A stretch of DNA of 64,000 nucleotides from Mesorhizobium sp. (lineage in GTDB: Bacteria; Pseudomonadota; Alphaproteobacteria; Rhizobiales; Rhizobiaceae). Positions 19,033 through 27,461 of the stretch are shown piece by piece (within the stretch, counting starts at the first letter, position 1; each line of letters begins with the position of its first letter). The translations under genes were made by a program, and so were the position numbers. The notes under the pieces are model-generated. The model was not told the DNA's origin and made no database searches. It saw only the letters and a program-made list of their open reading frames with translations. The stretch is taken from NCBI GenBank assembly GCA_004020315.1, contig SAQG01000005.1, forward strand, positions 62,001-126,000, in the 5' to 3' direction.

Positions 19033-19494
19033 TTGACCGACGACAGCAACAAAGCCCGCAAGGACATCGACCTTCTCGAGCTGACCGCTCACATCGTGTC
19101 CGCTTACGTCGAGAAGAACCGCTTGCCCGCTTCCGGCCTCGGCGATCTCATCGCGAGCGTCAGCGCGTCGATAGGTGGGCTCGGACAGCCCGCTGTCCCG
19201 GTCGCAGCACCGCTGATCCCCGCCGTCAATCCCAAGAAATCGGTGACGCCGGACTACATCATCTGCCTCGAAGACGGCAAGAAGTTCAAATCCCTGAAGC
19301 GCCATATCGGCGTTCATTTCGGGCTGACGCCGGATGCCTACCGCGCCAAATGGGGTTTGCCGGCCGACTATCCGATGGTTGCCCCCACCTATGCGGCCTC
19401 GCGCTCGCAACTGGCGAAGGCGATCGGCCTTGGCCGCAAGGCAGCCCCGCCGGCGCCCGTCAAGAAGACCAGGAAGCCCAAGGCCACGGTTTAG
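19033..19494 (+). CDS. mucR: MucR/Ros-family transcriptional regulator
   Basis: This 153-residue regulator has a C-terminal Ros-type zinc-finger region (CLEDGKKFKSLKRHIGVHF). The second metal-ligand position is Asp rather than Cys (C-x2-D...H...H), as seen in several rhizobial MucR proteins, some reported to bind DNA without zinc. MucR proteins control exopolysaccharide, motility and cell-cycle genes. The start is a TTG at 19033 behind GGAG at 19021-19024; no suitable ATG lies before the homologous N-terminus TDDSNKARKDIDLLELTAHI. Confidence 0.9.
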   Translation: MTDDSNKARKDIDLLELTAHIVSAYVEKNRLPASGLGDLIASVSASIGGLGQPAVPVAAPLIPAVNPKKSVTPDYIICLEDGKKFKSLKRHIGVHFGLTPDAYRAKWGLPADYPMVAPTYAASRSQLAKAIGLGRKAAPPAPVKKTRKPKATV

Positions 19495-19680
19495 CAGGAC
19501 GACATCAGTCTGGTCGCTCCGCCCGGCGGTAACGCCACAGCGGGGCGCCAAATTGTTTTGATCCAGGACAGGTTTTTGCACGCGCTCTGGGCCGAACTGC
19601 GCTAAAGACGTCTTGGTCGGACCAGCGCCCATCGTGGAAGTGCCCCGCCGGCCGACTTTTTTGCCACGGGGCCTAGATCC

Positions 19681-20922
19681 ATGACATCCGAACTGCATCC
19701 ATCGCCCGACCAGCGCTATGCCGCCTTCCGCCACAAACCCTTCCTGAGCTATTGGGCGGCGCGCTTCCTCTCCACATTCGCCACCCAGATCGTATCCGTC
19801 GCCGTCGGCTGGCAGGTGTACGACCTGACCCGCGATCCGTTCGACCTCGGCCTTGTCGGCATTGTCCAGTTTCTGCCTTCACTTCTGCTGGTGCTGGTCA
19901 CCGGAGTGGTCGCCGACCGTTTCGGCCGCCGGCTGATCATGGCGCTGGCGGTGCTGCTGGAGACGATCTGCGCGCTGGCCCTGCTGCTGCTGACGCTGCG
20001 CGGCCTTAGCGGGCCGGGCTTGATCTTCGGCGTGCTCGCCATGTTCGGCATCGCGCGCGCCTTCTTCGGACCAGCCGCGGCGTCGCTGTTCGCCAACCTT
20101 GTGCCGCCAGAGGATTTCGGCAACGCGATCGCCTGGAATTCGTCAGCCTGGCAGACCGCGACCATCGTCGGGCCGGTCGCCGGTGGCCTGCTCTACGGGC
20201 TTTCGGCGGAAGCGGCATACGGCACCGCTGCCGTTCTGATGTTTGTCGCCGCGGTGCTGGTCTTCACCATCCCGAAGCCAGCCCAGCGCAGCGAGACCGA
20301 CAGGCCGACGATGCAGACCTTGTTTGCCGGCTTCGGCTATATCTGGAGCGAGAAGATCGTGCTCGGCGCCATTTCGCTCGATTTGTTTGCCGTGCTTTTG
20401 TCCGGCGCCACGGCACTGCTGCCGGTCTATGCGCGCGACATCCTGGAACTCGGCCCATGGGGCCTGGGACTGTTGCGTTCGGCGCCGGGCATCGGCGCCA
20501 TCTGCGTTGCCATCTGGCTGGCTGGGCATCCGATCCGCAACCATGCCGGCGTGGTCATGCTCGGCTTCGTCGCGCTGTTCGGCGCCTTTACCGTGCTGTT
20601 CGGCCTTTCCACCATCACCTGGCTGTCGATTATAGCGCTCGCCTTGCTCGGCGCCGCCGATATGTTCAGTGTCTATATCCGAGAGACGCTGATCCAACTG
20701 TGGACGCCGGACAAGGTTCGCGGCCGCGTCAACGCCGTCAATCAGGTTTTCGTCGGCGCCTCCAACGAACTTGGCGAATTCCGCGCGGGCACCATGGCGG
20801 CGTTGATCGGCACGGTGCCCGCGGTGGTGATCGGCGGCGTCGGGGCAGTCGTTGTCGCCGGGCTGTGGGCGGTGCTGTTCCCGCAACTGCGCAAGGTGCG
20901 CCACCTCAACGGGCGAAACTGA
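19681..20922 (+). CDS. MFS transporter (EntS/DUF894-like)
   Basis: The 413-residue protein has about twelve membrane helices and the MFS loop VVADRFGRRLIM between helices 2 and 3. The N-terminus FRHKPFLSYWAARFLSTFATQIVSVAVGWQ is typical of the EntS-like exporter group. The substrate is not identifiable. It stands alone between mucR and a convergent HxlR regulator gene and may be its own transcription unit. Confidence 0.85.
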   Translation: MTSELHPSPDQRYAAFRHKPFLSYWAARFLSTFATQIVSVAVGWQVYDLTRDPFDLGLVGIVQFLPSLLLVLVTGVVADRFGRRLIMALAVLLETICALALLLLTLRGLSGPGLIFGVLAMFGIARAFFGPAAASLFANLVPPEDFGNAIAWNSSAWQTATIVGPVAGGLLYGLSAEAAYGTAAVLMFVAAVLVFTIPKPAQRSETDRPTMQTLFAGFGYIWSEKIVLGAISLDLFAVLLSGATALLPVYARDILELGPWGLGLLRSAPGIGAICVAIWLAGHPIRNHAGVVMLGFVALFGAFTVLFGLSTITWLSIIALALLGAADMFSVYIRETLIQLWTPDKVRGRVNAVNQVFVGASNELGEFRAGTMAALIGTVPAVVIGGVGAVVVAGLWAVLFPQLRKVRHLNGRN

Positions 20923-20938
20923 TCCGGACGCACTGATC

Positions 20939-20962
20939 CGGAGTACGGGCCTGCGGACTCCG
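20939..20962. terminator. Weak hairpin between convergent MFS and hxlR genes
   Basis: CGGAGT (20939-20944) pairs with ACTCCG (20957-20962) around a GC-rich loop, between two convergent gene ends. No T-run follows, so termination here would be weak or factor-assisted. Confidence 0.3.
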
Positions 20963-21008
20963 AATGACCCCGCTTGCCACGCCTCAGCTCTCATCGATGC
21001 GACGAATG

Positions 21009-21440
21009 CTATTCGGGTGTTGCAACGCGAATTGGGCGGGCGCCGATCTTTGCCCCTGTGACCGCATCCACGGCCACCGGCTCGATTTCCTCTCCTGTCT
21101 CCGCGTCGAGGTATCGCGTCAACCTGCCTTCGCCACGGTACTTGCGTCCCCACGCACCCAGTAAGACGAGCACCGGCAAGAAATCGCGTCCAGCGGTCGT
21201 CAGCACGTACTCATCGCGCGGAGGCCGCTCCGAGTAGCGCCGCTTTTCCAGCAGTCCCTCCTCCGTCAGCGTCGCCAGCCGCCGGGTCAGAATGGTGGGG
21301 GCGATGCCCAGACTTTTCCGAAATTCGTCAAAGCGGGTCAGGCCCTGGCTCGCGTCACGAAGGATCAACATGCTCCACGCATCGCCGACGCAGGCGAGGC
21401 CGCGGGCGATCGGGCAAAAGGCATCGGAAAGATTTTTCAT
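21009..21440 (-). CDS. HxlR-family transcriptional regulator
   Basis: This 143-residue single-domain winged-helix protein has the family pattern CPIARGLACVGDAWSMLILRD near the N-terminus, then FDEFRKSLGIAPTILTRRLATL and YVLTTAGRDFLPVLVLLGAWG. HxlR proteins often sense electrophiles or redox stress and control an adjacent oxidoreductase. It is divergent from a small secreted protein and an SDR dehydrogenase, and two 13-bp palindromes sit directly in front of its ATG. Autoregulation plus control of the divergent genes is likely. Confidence 0.88.
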   Translation of the reverse strand: MKNLSDAFCPIARGLACVGDAWSMLILRDASQGLTRFDEFRKSLGIAPTILTRRLATLTEEGLLEKRRYSERPPRDEYVLTTAGRDFLPVLVLLGAWGRKYRGEGRLTRYLDAETGEEIEPVAVDAVTGAKIGARPIRVATPE

Positions 21441-21445
21441 GTTAA

Positions 21446-21480
21446 TATCATTTTGATAGTGACTTGGTATCGAAATGATA
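21446..21480. promoter_or_regulatory. Candidate HxlR operator: two 13-bp palindromes 22 bp apart
   Basis: TATCATTTTGATA at 21446-21458 and TATCGAAATGATA at 21468-21480 are related palindromes whose starts are 22 bp apart, about two helical turns. They lie six bases upstream of the hxlR ATG, in the divergent promoter region. The phasing suits binding of two HxlR dimers on one face of the DNA. Confidence 0.65.
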
Positions 21481-21499
21481 GTAACATCGTTTTGAAATC

Positions 21500-21551
21500 C
21501 AATCCAGCACAAAGAAGGAGTGACTTCCATGAACAGGACCATTTTTGGCGC
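21500..21551 (+). repeat. Leader duplication, copy 1
   Basis: The segment from CAATCCAGCACAAAGAA through the ribosome site and the first codons (ATGAACAGGACC) recurs with few changes at 22069-22120, ahead of the SDR gene. It carries the translation-initiation region of the secreted-protein gene. Confidence 0.75.
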
Positions 21552-22002
21552 CCTCCATCCAGAACTTAACCGTCAGCGCGTGCAATCGGCGCATCATGTC
21601 GCCGCAGGCCAGCCGAGATCGGCAATATCCAAACGGAGCCTCGCGATGATCAACCTCATTGGTGGCATGGCGGCATTCGGCCTGGCCGCGTCTCCGTTGC
21701 ATGCCGGTGAGTTGTCGGCCATGGCGGGGGAGAGTATCCAACTCGGCGGTTTTCGAGGCGTCTTGCACTACACAGGCGAAAATGACGGCTATCGGGTGAT
21801 CGCAACGATAGCGGATGGTGAGGCCGGGCTCCCGGTGCGCTTCTCGGCGACGCTCGCCGAAGGGCAGTCGGCTACGATATCCGTGCCGCGGAAATTGGGT
21901 GAGCCTGACCAAAGCCTCGAGATTTCGCGCTCCGGCGACAAGCTTACCGTCATCGAGGTGGGATCGGTGTCCAACCAGCTAACTGGGGCAATTGCCGAGT
22001 AA
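21529..22002 (+). CDS. Small secreted protein of unknown function
   Basis: The gene has two possible starts. ATG 21529 follows AAGGAG (21515-21520) and gives 157 residues; its first codons duplicate those of the downstream SDR gene. ATG 21646 follows GGAG (21634-21637) and gives a 118-residue protein with a clean signal peptide MINLIGGMAAFGLAASPLHA. The mature part (about 98 residues) has alternating beta-strand-like segments, such as VRFSATLAEGQSATISVP and LEISRSGDKLTVIEVGS, and no cysteine. I do not recognise a family. It would be co-expressed with the SDR gene under HxlR control. The second start seems more natural for an exported product. Confidence 0.6.
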   Translation: MNRTIFGALHPELNRQRVQSAHHVAAGQPRSAISKRSLAMINLIGGMAAFGLAASPLHAGELSAMAGESIQLGGFRGVLHYTGENDGYRVIATIADGEAGLPVRFSATLAEGQSATISVPRKLGEPDQSLEISRSGDKLTVIEVGSVSNQLTGAIAE

Positions 22003-22068
22003 TACCCCCTTCATCCGGATCGCAGGGGCATGTGCCGCATCTCCGTTTGTGCGCACGCCTGCAGTCGC

Positions 22069-22120
22069 CAATCCAGCACAAAGAAAGAAGTGATTTCAAT
22101 GAACAAGACCAATCTTGGCG
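22069..22120 (+). repeat. Leader duplication, copy 2
   Basis: A second copy of the 21500-21551 segment, with CAATCCAGCACAAAGAA followed by a slightly different ribosome site and ATGAACAAGACC, where the SDR protein begins. The offset between copies is 569 bases. Confidence 0.75.
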
Positions 22121-22914
22121 TCGCCCTGGTGACGGGGGCATCCACCGGCATCGGCCACGCAACGGCCAAGGCCCTGCAGAACGCGGGCTTTCGCGTGTTC
22201 GGAACCAGCCGTCGCGCGGTCGCCGACAGATCCGACGGCGTTACCATGCTGACCTGCGACGTCACCGATGACGCGTCGGTTTCGAAACTGGTCGATGACG
22301 TGTTGGCCGAAGCCGGGCGCATCGACCTGCTTGTCAACAATGCCGGCATGGGTCTGCTTGGAGGCGCGGAGGAGTCCTCGGCCGTCCAGGCTCAGGCGCT
22401 GTTCGACGTGAACGTCTTCGGCGTTCTGCGCGTGACCAACGCGGTCCTGCCGACAATGCGCCGTCAAGGGAAGGGCAGAATCGTCAATTTGAGTTCGGTG
22501 TTGGGCTTGATCCCAGCACCCTATTCCGCGCTCTATGCGTCGACCAAACATGCCATCGAAGGCTATTCCGAATCGCTCGACCACGAATTGCGCCCTTTCG
22601 GAATTCGCGTCGTGTTGGTCGAACCCGCCTACACCCGTACGTCTTTTGAAGAAAATCTCGCCAGGCCGGATCAGTTGCTTGAAATCTATGACTCTGCGCG
22701 CGCTGGGATGAACGTGATCCTGCGGAAAGCGATTGAAGCAGGTGATGCTCCCGAAGTAGTAGCCGAGACGGTCTTGAAAGCAGCGACCGAATCCCGTCCG
22801 AGGAGGCGCTATGCGGCGGGAAAAATGGCGCGCCAGGTCAGTTTCCTGCGCCGTTTCGTCCCCGCATCCGCATTCGACAAAAGCCTGCGAAAGCAGAACG
22901 GGCTGCCGGTCTGA
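22099..22914 (+). CDS. Short-chain dehydrogenase/reductase
   Basis: This 271-residue classical SDR has the cofactor motif TGASTGIG (12-19), NNAG (80-83), catalytic Ser near 133 and the Y146-A-S-T-K150 pair. After the core, a C-terminal arginine-rich tail (ESRPRRRYAAGKMARQ) resembles the group annotated as oxidoreductases near HxlR regulators. Asp54 in CDVTD and a basic stretch after the second strand (TSRRA) favour NADP(H). The substrate is unknown; an aldehyde or quinone is plausible given the HxlR context. Confidence 0.88.
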   Translation: MNKTNLGVALVTGASTGIGHATAKALQNAGFRVFGTSRRAVADRSDGVTMLTCDVTDDASVSKLVDDVLAEAGRIDLLVNNAGMGLLGGAEESSAVQAQALFDVNVFGVLRVTNAVLPTMRRQGKGRIVNLSSVLGLIPAPYSALYASTKHAIEGYSESLDHELRPFGIRVVLVEPAYTRTSFEENLARPDQLLEIYDSARAGMNVILRKAIEAGDAPEVVAETVLKAATESRPRRRYAAGKMARQVSFLRRFVPASAFDKSLRKQNGLPV

Positions 22915-22993
22915 CGTCGACATCAACGACATCTGTTTCGGTCGAACCGGCAGGCGTTGGCAGCGTGCGGGCCCGCGCCCGGCACGCGCTAGA

Positions 22994-23710
22994 TTAGCTC
23001 AGTGCGGGTTTACCGAAGATCGTCTGCAGGAATTCGCCGAGCCAGCGCTTCAGATGCATGTCCCAGATCAGCCGGCCGCCGAGATGATCGCGGCCCGGCT
23101 GCGCGCCGGGCAACTCGAAGCGATGCGCGCCGCGAACGACCCAGCGCTGCATCATCGCCCTGGTCAATTCGCCATGGAACTGGATGCCCCAGGCATTGTC
23201 GCCATAGCGAAAGGCCTGGTTGGGATAGGTTTCGGCCGTCGCCAGCAGCGTTGCGTCCTTCGGCAGCGAAAAGCCTTCCCGGTGAAACTGGTAGACCATC
23301 TCAGGCCAGTGCATCAGCTTCTTGCCGTCCTCCGTCGCTTTCAGCGGATACCAGCCGATCTCGACCAGCCCCTCGCCATGACCCTCGACTTTGCCGCCAA
23401 GATGCTTGACCAGCATCTGCGCGCCGAGGCAGATGCCGAGCAACGGCCGGTTCTCCCTCAGCGGAACTTTCAGCCAGTCGGTCTCGCGGCGGACGAAGTC
23501 GTCCTCGTCATTGGCGCTCATCGGTCCGCCGAACACCACGGTCCCGGCATGACCGTCCAGCGTTTCCGGCAAGGCGTCGCCGAGTGGCGGGCAGCGGAGA
23601 TCGAGGTCGAAGCCCCCTTCGATAAGCATGTGGCCGACGCGTCCGGGGCTCGAACTCTCCTGATGCAGCACGATCAGGATTTTTGGTCTTGGCCTCGGCG
23701 TGGATGGCAT
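22994..23710 (-). CDS. Class I glutamine amidotransferase domain protein
   Basis: This is a 238-residue stand-alone GATase1 domain. The nucleophile elbow GICLGAQML contains Cys94, and the catalytic His179-Glu181 pair lies in IQFHGE, so the triad is complete. The oxyanion region VVFGGPMSANDEDDF is typical of GMP-synthase-like amidotransferases of unknown partner. The ATG at 23710 starts at the homologous N-terminus (PKILIVLHQESSSPGRVG). It ends close to the SDR gene on the opposite strand and begins 11 bases downstream of a TerB-like gene. Confidence 0.85.
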   Translation of the reverse strand: MPSTPRPRPKILIVLHQESSSPGRVGHMLIEGGFDLDLRCPPLGDALPETLDGHAGTVVFGGPMSANDEDDFVRRETDWLKVPLRENRPLLGICLGAQMLVKHLGGKVEGHGEGLVEIGWYPLKATEDGKKLMHWPEMVYQFHREGFSLPKDATLLATAETYPNQAFRYGDNAWGIQFHGELTRAMMQRWVVRGAHRFELPGAQPGRDHLGGRLIWDMHLKRWLGEFLQTIFGKPALS

Positions 23711-23721
23711 GGGAATCCCGT

Positions 23722-24201
23722 CTATTCGTCGCTCGACGTTCCAGTGGCGCCCGGCGCTTCGGCCGCCGCCTTGCGGCGTTCCTCGACGCGGTCGTGGCGT
23801 TCGACATCCATCAGCTCGGCGACCCGCCAGACGATATTGTCCTCGAGTTCGTGCAATTCGCCATCGGCGTAGACGATCTCCCACATCCGGCCGATGAAGG
23901 CTTTTCGCGCGTCTGCATCGAGCTGGCGCTTCAACACACTGGTGAAGGCATAGAGGTCGATCGCCTCATTGTCGGCCCGCTCGCCGGCAGCCGCTAGCGC
24001 GTCGAGCTCGTCGCCGCTGATCGAATAGCTTTCCGCCAGCACAGCCTTGAACCGCTCCCATTCGGCATCCTGACGCACGCCGTCGGCACTCATCACATGG
24101 TAGAGAAGGGCGGATGCGGCAACGCGCGGATCATCGGCGTTGTTGCGGGCGCTGCCATCTGCCGGCAGGTCCTTCAGAAACGACAGAACGCGTTCGAACA
24201 T
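23722..24201 (-). CDS. TerB-like tellurite-resistance family protein
   Basis: This 159-residue helical protein has two acidic metal-binding-like segments typical of the TerB fold, ALLYHVMSADGVRQDAEWE (about 37-55) and GRMWEIVYADGELHELEDN (about 110-128). Rhizobial TerB-like proteins of this size are common and mostly uncharacterised, and a real role in tellurite resistance is not implied. The ATG at 24201 is preferred to an in-frame start six codons upstream. It lies between the amidotransferase gene and hemY on the same strand. Confidence 0.8.
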   Translation of the reverse strand: MFERVLSFLKDLPADGSARNNADDPRVAASALLYHVMSADGVRQDAEWERFKAVLAESYSISGDELDALAAAGERADNEAIDLYAFTSVLKRQLDADARKAFIGRMWEIVYADGELHELEDNIVWRVAELMDVERHDRVEERRKAAAEAPGATGTSSDE

Positions 24202-24246
24202 GTGATTCCTACTTCCCATCGGCCAAAACTATCAAGCTCAGCCAAA

Positions 24247-25848
24247 TCAAAACAATCGAAACTTGCGTGGTGATTTTTGGTCTTCGTCGTCCGGATCGAC
24301 GCCGGGGTCGTCGGGCAGCCGGGCTAGCTCCTCCGCCGGTTCGACAGCTTCGGCATCCGGCGGCACCGCGGCAAACGCCGTGGCGTTGACCGGCGCAACA
24401 TCGTCTTCGCCGTTTTCCGATGCCGTCGCGGTGGTCGGTCTTTCGGCCGAAACAGCGGGGTTCAGTTCGATCACATTTTCTTTTGCCGGCTTGGTTGGCG
24501 CCGCAATCGTCGGCACTGCGGCGTCCGGCGCGTCCTCGTCACTGTCGATGAGCTGGCCGAGCCGCTCCATCGGCGCCCGCCACTCGAAGGCGTCGAGCTT
24601 GCCGCTGATCGGCGACACCGGCGCCCAGCGTTCGGAGACGACGCCGTCGGCAACCCAGGCCGGATCGCGCGGTGCACGCACTGCCTTGGACAAAAGCTGC
24701 CGAACCTTGCCCTGATCGCCAGTCTCGGCCTCCTCGATGTCAGCCAGAAGCAGATAGGCGCCTTCGCGGCGATCCATGCGGATGGCTGCCTCAGCCTCCT
24801 GGCGGGCGGTCTTGTAGTCCTGCGCGTCGAGCGCGGCGCGCGCCACCGCCAGCGAGGATTCGGCGTGGTTCTTCTTCATCTCCTGCAGCTTCTTCGCCCG
24901 GTTCAGGCGGTCGAGCACGGCATCGCCCGGCCGGGCGTGGGTGTAAAGCTCGGCGATCTCCGGATGCGGCTCGGCTTTCCACGCCGCTTCGAGGATCTTC
25001 GCGCCCTTGCGCACATCATTCTGCCTGAACAGCAGTTTGGCTGCGATCACCGCCGCCGGCGCGAAATCCGGCCGCAACCGGTTGGCCTCGAGAGCAGCAG
25101 TTTTGGCGGCATTGGGATCGCTGTCGATCAGCGCCTGCGCCTTGGCGGTGAGCAGCACGGCGCGGCGCCGGTTGGCGGCATCGCGCTCGATCTGCCGCGT
25201 CGATTTCTGCGCCTCGACCAGTTTCAGCGCGCCGTCCCAGTCGCCGCGCTCGGTCAGGTCTTCCAGCGTCGATTCGGCGGCCCAGGCCAGTTGCGGGGCC
25301 ATCGCCGCGGCACGGCCGGCGTAGTGGCGCGCCGCGTTGCGATCGCCGAGGCGTTCGGCCTCGAGATAGAGCCCGCGCAGGCCGAGCAGCCGCATTTCCG
25401 GATCGTCGAGCATGGTCTCGAACTTTTCGCGGGCACCCCCATGGTCACCTTCGAGCAGCGAGGCTTGCGCCTCCAGCAATTGGATCAGCGGCTCCTGGTC
25501 GGAGCGGATCAGCTTTGCCGCTTCTTTTGTCTTCTTGCGGGCAAGCGCTCCGTCACCGGCGCCGGCGGCGATCATGCCGGTCGACAGCGCCTGGTAGCCG
25601 CGATCGCGACGGCGCACACGGAAATAGCGCGAGATGGTGTAGGGGCTGTTCCACAGCGCCTTGAGCAGCCACCAGACGATCATCACCGCGGCAACCACGG
25701 CGACAACCGCCACCGCCGCCACCATCAGGCTGACCTGGTATTGATAGCCGCTGAAGGTGACGACCATCTCGCCCGGCCGGTCGGCCAGCCAGGCGAAACC
25801 CAGCGCGAGCGCGAAAACGACGGCGAGGGAAAGCAGAATGCGAATCAT
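24247..25848 (-). CDS. hemY: HemY-family TPR membrane protein of the heme operon
   Basis: The 533-residue protein begins with two membrane helices (about 1-22 and 38-65) and the HemY_N region, followed by TPR-like helical repeats on the periplasmic or cytoplasmic side. The last 120 residues are low-complexity and acidic (EEDDVAPVNAT and similar). Here HemY is the TPR protein encoded in heme operons, not the Bacillus-type protoporphyrinogen oxidase. It starts ten bases after the mitofilin-like gene and should be co-transcribed with it. The precise role in heme synthesis is unresolved in the family. Confidence 0.88.
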   Translation of the reverse strand: MIRILLSLAVVFALALGFAWLADRPGEMVVTFSGYQYQVSLMVAAVAVVAVVAAVMIVWWLLKALWNSPYTISRYFRVRRRDRGYQALSTGMIAAGAGDGALARKKTKEAAKLIRSDQEPLIQLLEAQASLLEGDHGGAREKFETMLDDPEMRLLGLRGLYLEAERLGDRNAARHYAGRAAAMAPQLAWAAESTLEDLTERGDWDGALKLVEAQKSTRQIERDAANRRRAVLLTAKAQALIDSDPNAAKTAALEANRLRPDFAPAAVIAAKLLFRQNDVRKGAKILEAAWKAEPHPEIAELYTHARPGDAVLDRLNRAKKLQEMKKNHAESSLAVARAALDAQDYKTARQEAEAAIRMDRREGAYLLLADIEEAETGDQGKVRQLLSKAVRAPRDPAWVADGVVSERWAPVSPISGKLDAFEWRAPMERLGQLIDSDEDAPDAAVPTIAAPTKPAKENVIELNPAVSAERPTTATASENGEDDVAPVNATAFAAVPPDAEAVEPAEELARLPDDPGVDPDDEDQKSPRKFRLF

Positions 25849-25858
25849 CGGGTTTCCC

Positions 25859-27370
25859 TCACGCCTTCATCGCACTGGCGATCAGCGCGTCGACCTGCTT
25901 CTCGACCTCGATTCGCGCCTTCAGTTTGCCGGCAAAGTCGGCGCCGGCAGCCTTCACCGCCTCGGGCAGCGTATCGTATTCGCTGAGCGCCTTGGCGTAG
26001 TCGCCCTGATTGACCGCCACCTCCATGCGGGCGACGGTTTCCGGTGCCCTGGCGCCTTGGACGGCACCGATCGGCCTGACCTTGACCAGCGATTCGGCGC
26101 TCGACAGCAGGTTTTGCAGGAAGCCGGCATTCTGATCGACGGGCTCGGAGGCAGCGACCATGGCATTGGCGGCGGCGGCCACTTCGGCGGCGATCTCGGC
26201 ACGGGTCGAAACGCCCTTTTCGGCGTAGGGACGTAAGGTTGCGATCTCGGGCGCATCTGGTGAAATCGCCGCAAAGGTTTCGAGTTCGGCGGCGAATGGC
26301 GCACCACGGTCGAGTGCTGCCTTCAGCGCCGATGCGGCGATGGCGAGCGCAACCTTCGGCTGCCAGGCCTGTGCTTCGACCTTGCCGGAAAGCTGCGACA
26401 CCGACTGTTCCAGCGCCGCAAGCCGGCCGTCCTGCGCCTTTGCCGTCTCGCTGGCGGATTTCACCAGAGCGTCGAGCCCGGCCAGCTTTTCATTGATCGG
26501 CCCGAGATCGACCGGCGCCGTGTTGCCCGATTGGCCAAGAGCGGCAACCGCCGTCTCGATCTGCTTGACCTTGTCGCCAAGGGCTGCAAGCCCGGCAGTG
26601 TCGCCTGCTCCGCCCTGCTCGACCGCCGATCTCAGCGCCGCGACATCCGCCTTGACCTGATCCAGGGCCGACGACAGCTCGTCCACCTTGGCCGACGCAT
26701 CATTGTTGCCGGCTGTATCCTTGAGCCCGGCGATCTCGCTCTTCAGCGAAGCGATTTCGCCGTTGACGCTATCGAGCGATACGCCGCCCGAGCGGACATC
26801 GCCAGCCCCTGGCGCGCCGAGCAGGCCGGCGAACTGCAGCCCTCCAGCGGCGGCGAGCGCGACGACGCCGCCGATAATGCCGGCAGCGATGCCGTTGATG
26901 CCGCCACGCTTCGGCTGTGCTGCCATGCCTTCATTCCCTGTCTGGGTTTCCTTCGGCGCATCTTCGGTGCCGCTGGCCCCTGTCCCACTGGCCCCTGTCT
27001 CACTGGCTTTGGTCGATGCGTCGTCGAAGCTGTAGTCGAAGGCCCGGTTCGCCGATGCCTCCGAGCCGGCCGGATAAGTCGGTCTAGGTTCTTCAGGACT
27101 TTTGGCGCCGCCCTCTGCCGGCTCTTCCGAGCCGGCCGGCGGGGCCGCTTCGGCATGTTCCCATGGCTCGATGTCGGTCTGCACAGCATGCACGGGTTCT
27201 TCAGGCGTCTCCGGCTGCGACGCGTTCGCCGCTTCCTCCGCCTTCGCCTCGTCGGTCCGCCCGTTGGCGGCATCCTCTTCGGCAACGCGCGAGACGGCGC
27301 CGGGTTCGAGCTCGATGGTCACCGGCTCGCGACGGCTTTTCGAATGCCGCATCTTCGGCGTCTTGACCAT
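25859..27370 (-). CDS. Mitofilin/Mic60-like inner-membrane protein (COG4223)
   Basis: The protein has 503 residues. A charged, disordered N-terminal region (about 1-155, rich in Glu, Ala, Pro) precedes one membrane helix (about 158-185), then a coiled coil (about 200-340) and a C-terminal mitofilin-type helical domain (from about 370). Alphaproteobacterial homologues are regarded as relatives of mitochondrial Mic60, and many lie in the heme operon, as here between hemD and hemY. The ATG at 27370 (MVKTPK) is chosen; an upstream in-frame start would add five residues. A role in envelope-membrane contact or curvature is inferred from the family. Confidence 0.85.
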   Translation of the reverse strand: MVKTPKMRHSKSRREPVTIELEPGAVSRVAEEDAANGRTDEAKAEEAANASQPETPEEPVHAVQTDIEPWEHAEAAPPAGSEEPAEGGAKSPEEPRPTYPAGSEASANRAFDYSFDDASTKASETGASGTGASGTEDAPKETQTGNEGMAAQPKRGGINGIAAGIIGGVVALAAAGGLQFAGLLGAPGAGDVRSGGVSLDSVNGEIASLKSEIAGLKDTAGNNDASAKVDELSSALDQVKADVAALRSAVEQGGAGDTAGLAALGDKVKQIETAVAALGQSGNTAPVDLGPINEKLAGLDALVKSASETAKAQDGRLAALEQSVSQLSGKVEAQAWQPKVALAIAASALKAALDRGAPFAAELETFAAISPDAPEIATLRPYAEKGVSTRAEIAAEVAAAANAMVAASEPVDQNAGFLQNLLSSAESLVKVRPIGAVQGARAPETVARMEVAVNQGDYAKALSEYDTLPEAVKAAGADFAGKLKARIEVEKQVDALIASAMKA

Positions 27371-27461
27371 GCTTGGGCTCCGCAAAATTCGCTTCGGGAT
27401 GGTTCAGAAAGGGTCTAGCACATCACCAAGCGGTGAAAAGGGGCGGCGTGATGACACGGGG

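Noticed and set aside
24865..25986. Long plus-strand frame opposite hemY
   Set aside because: It has no domain or ribosome site and mirrors the GC-rich hemY codons.
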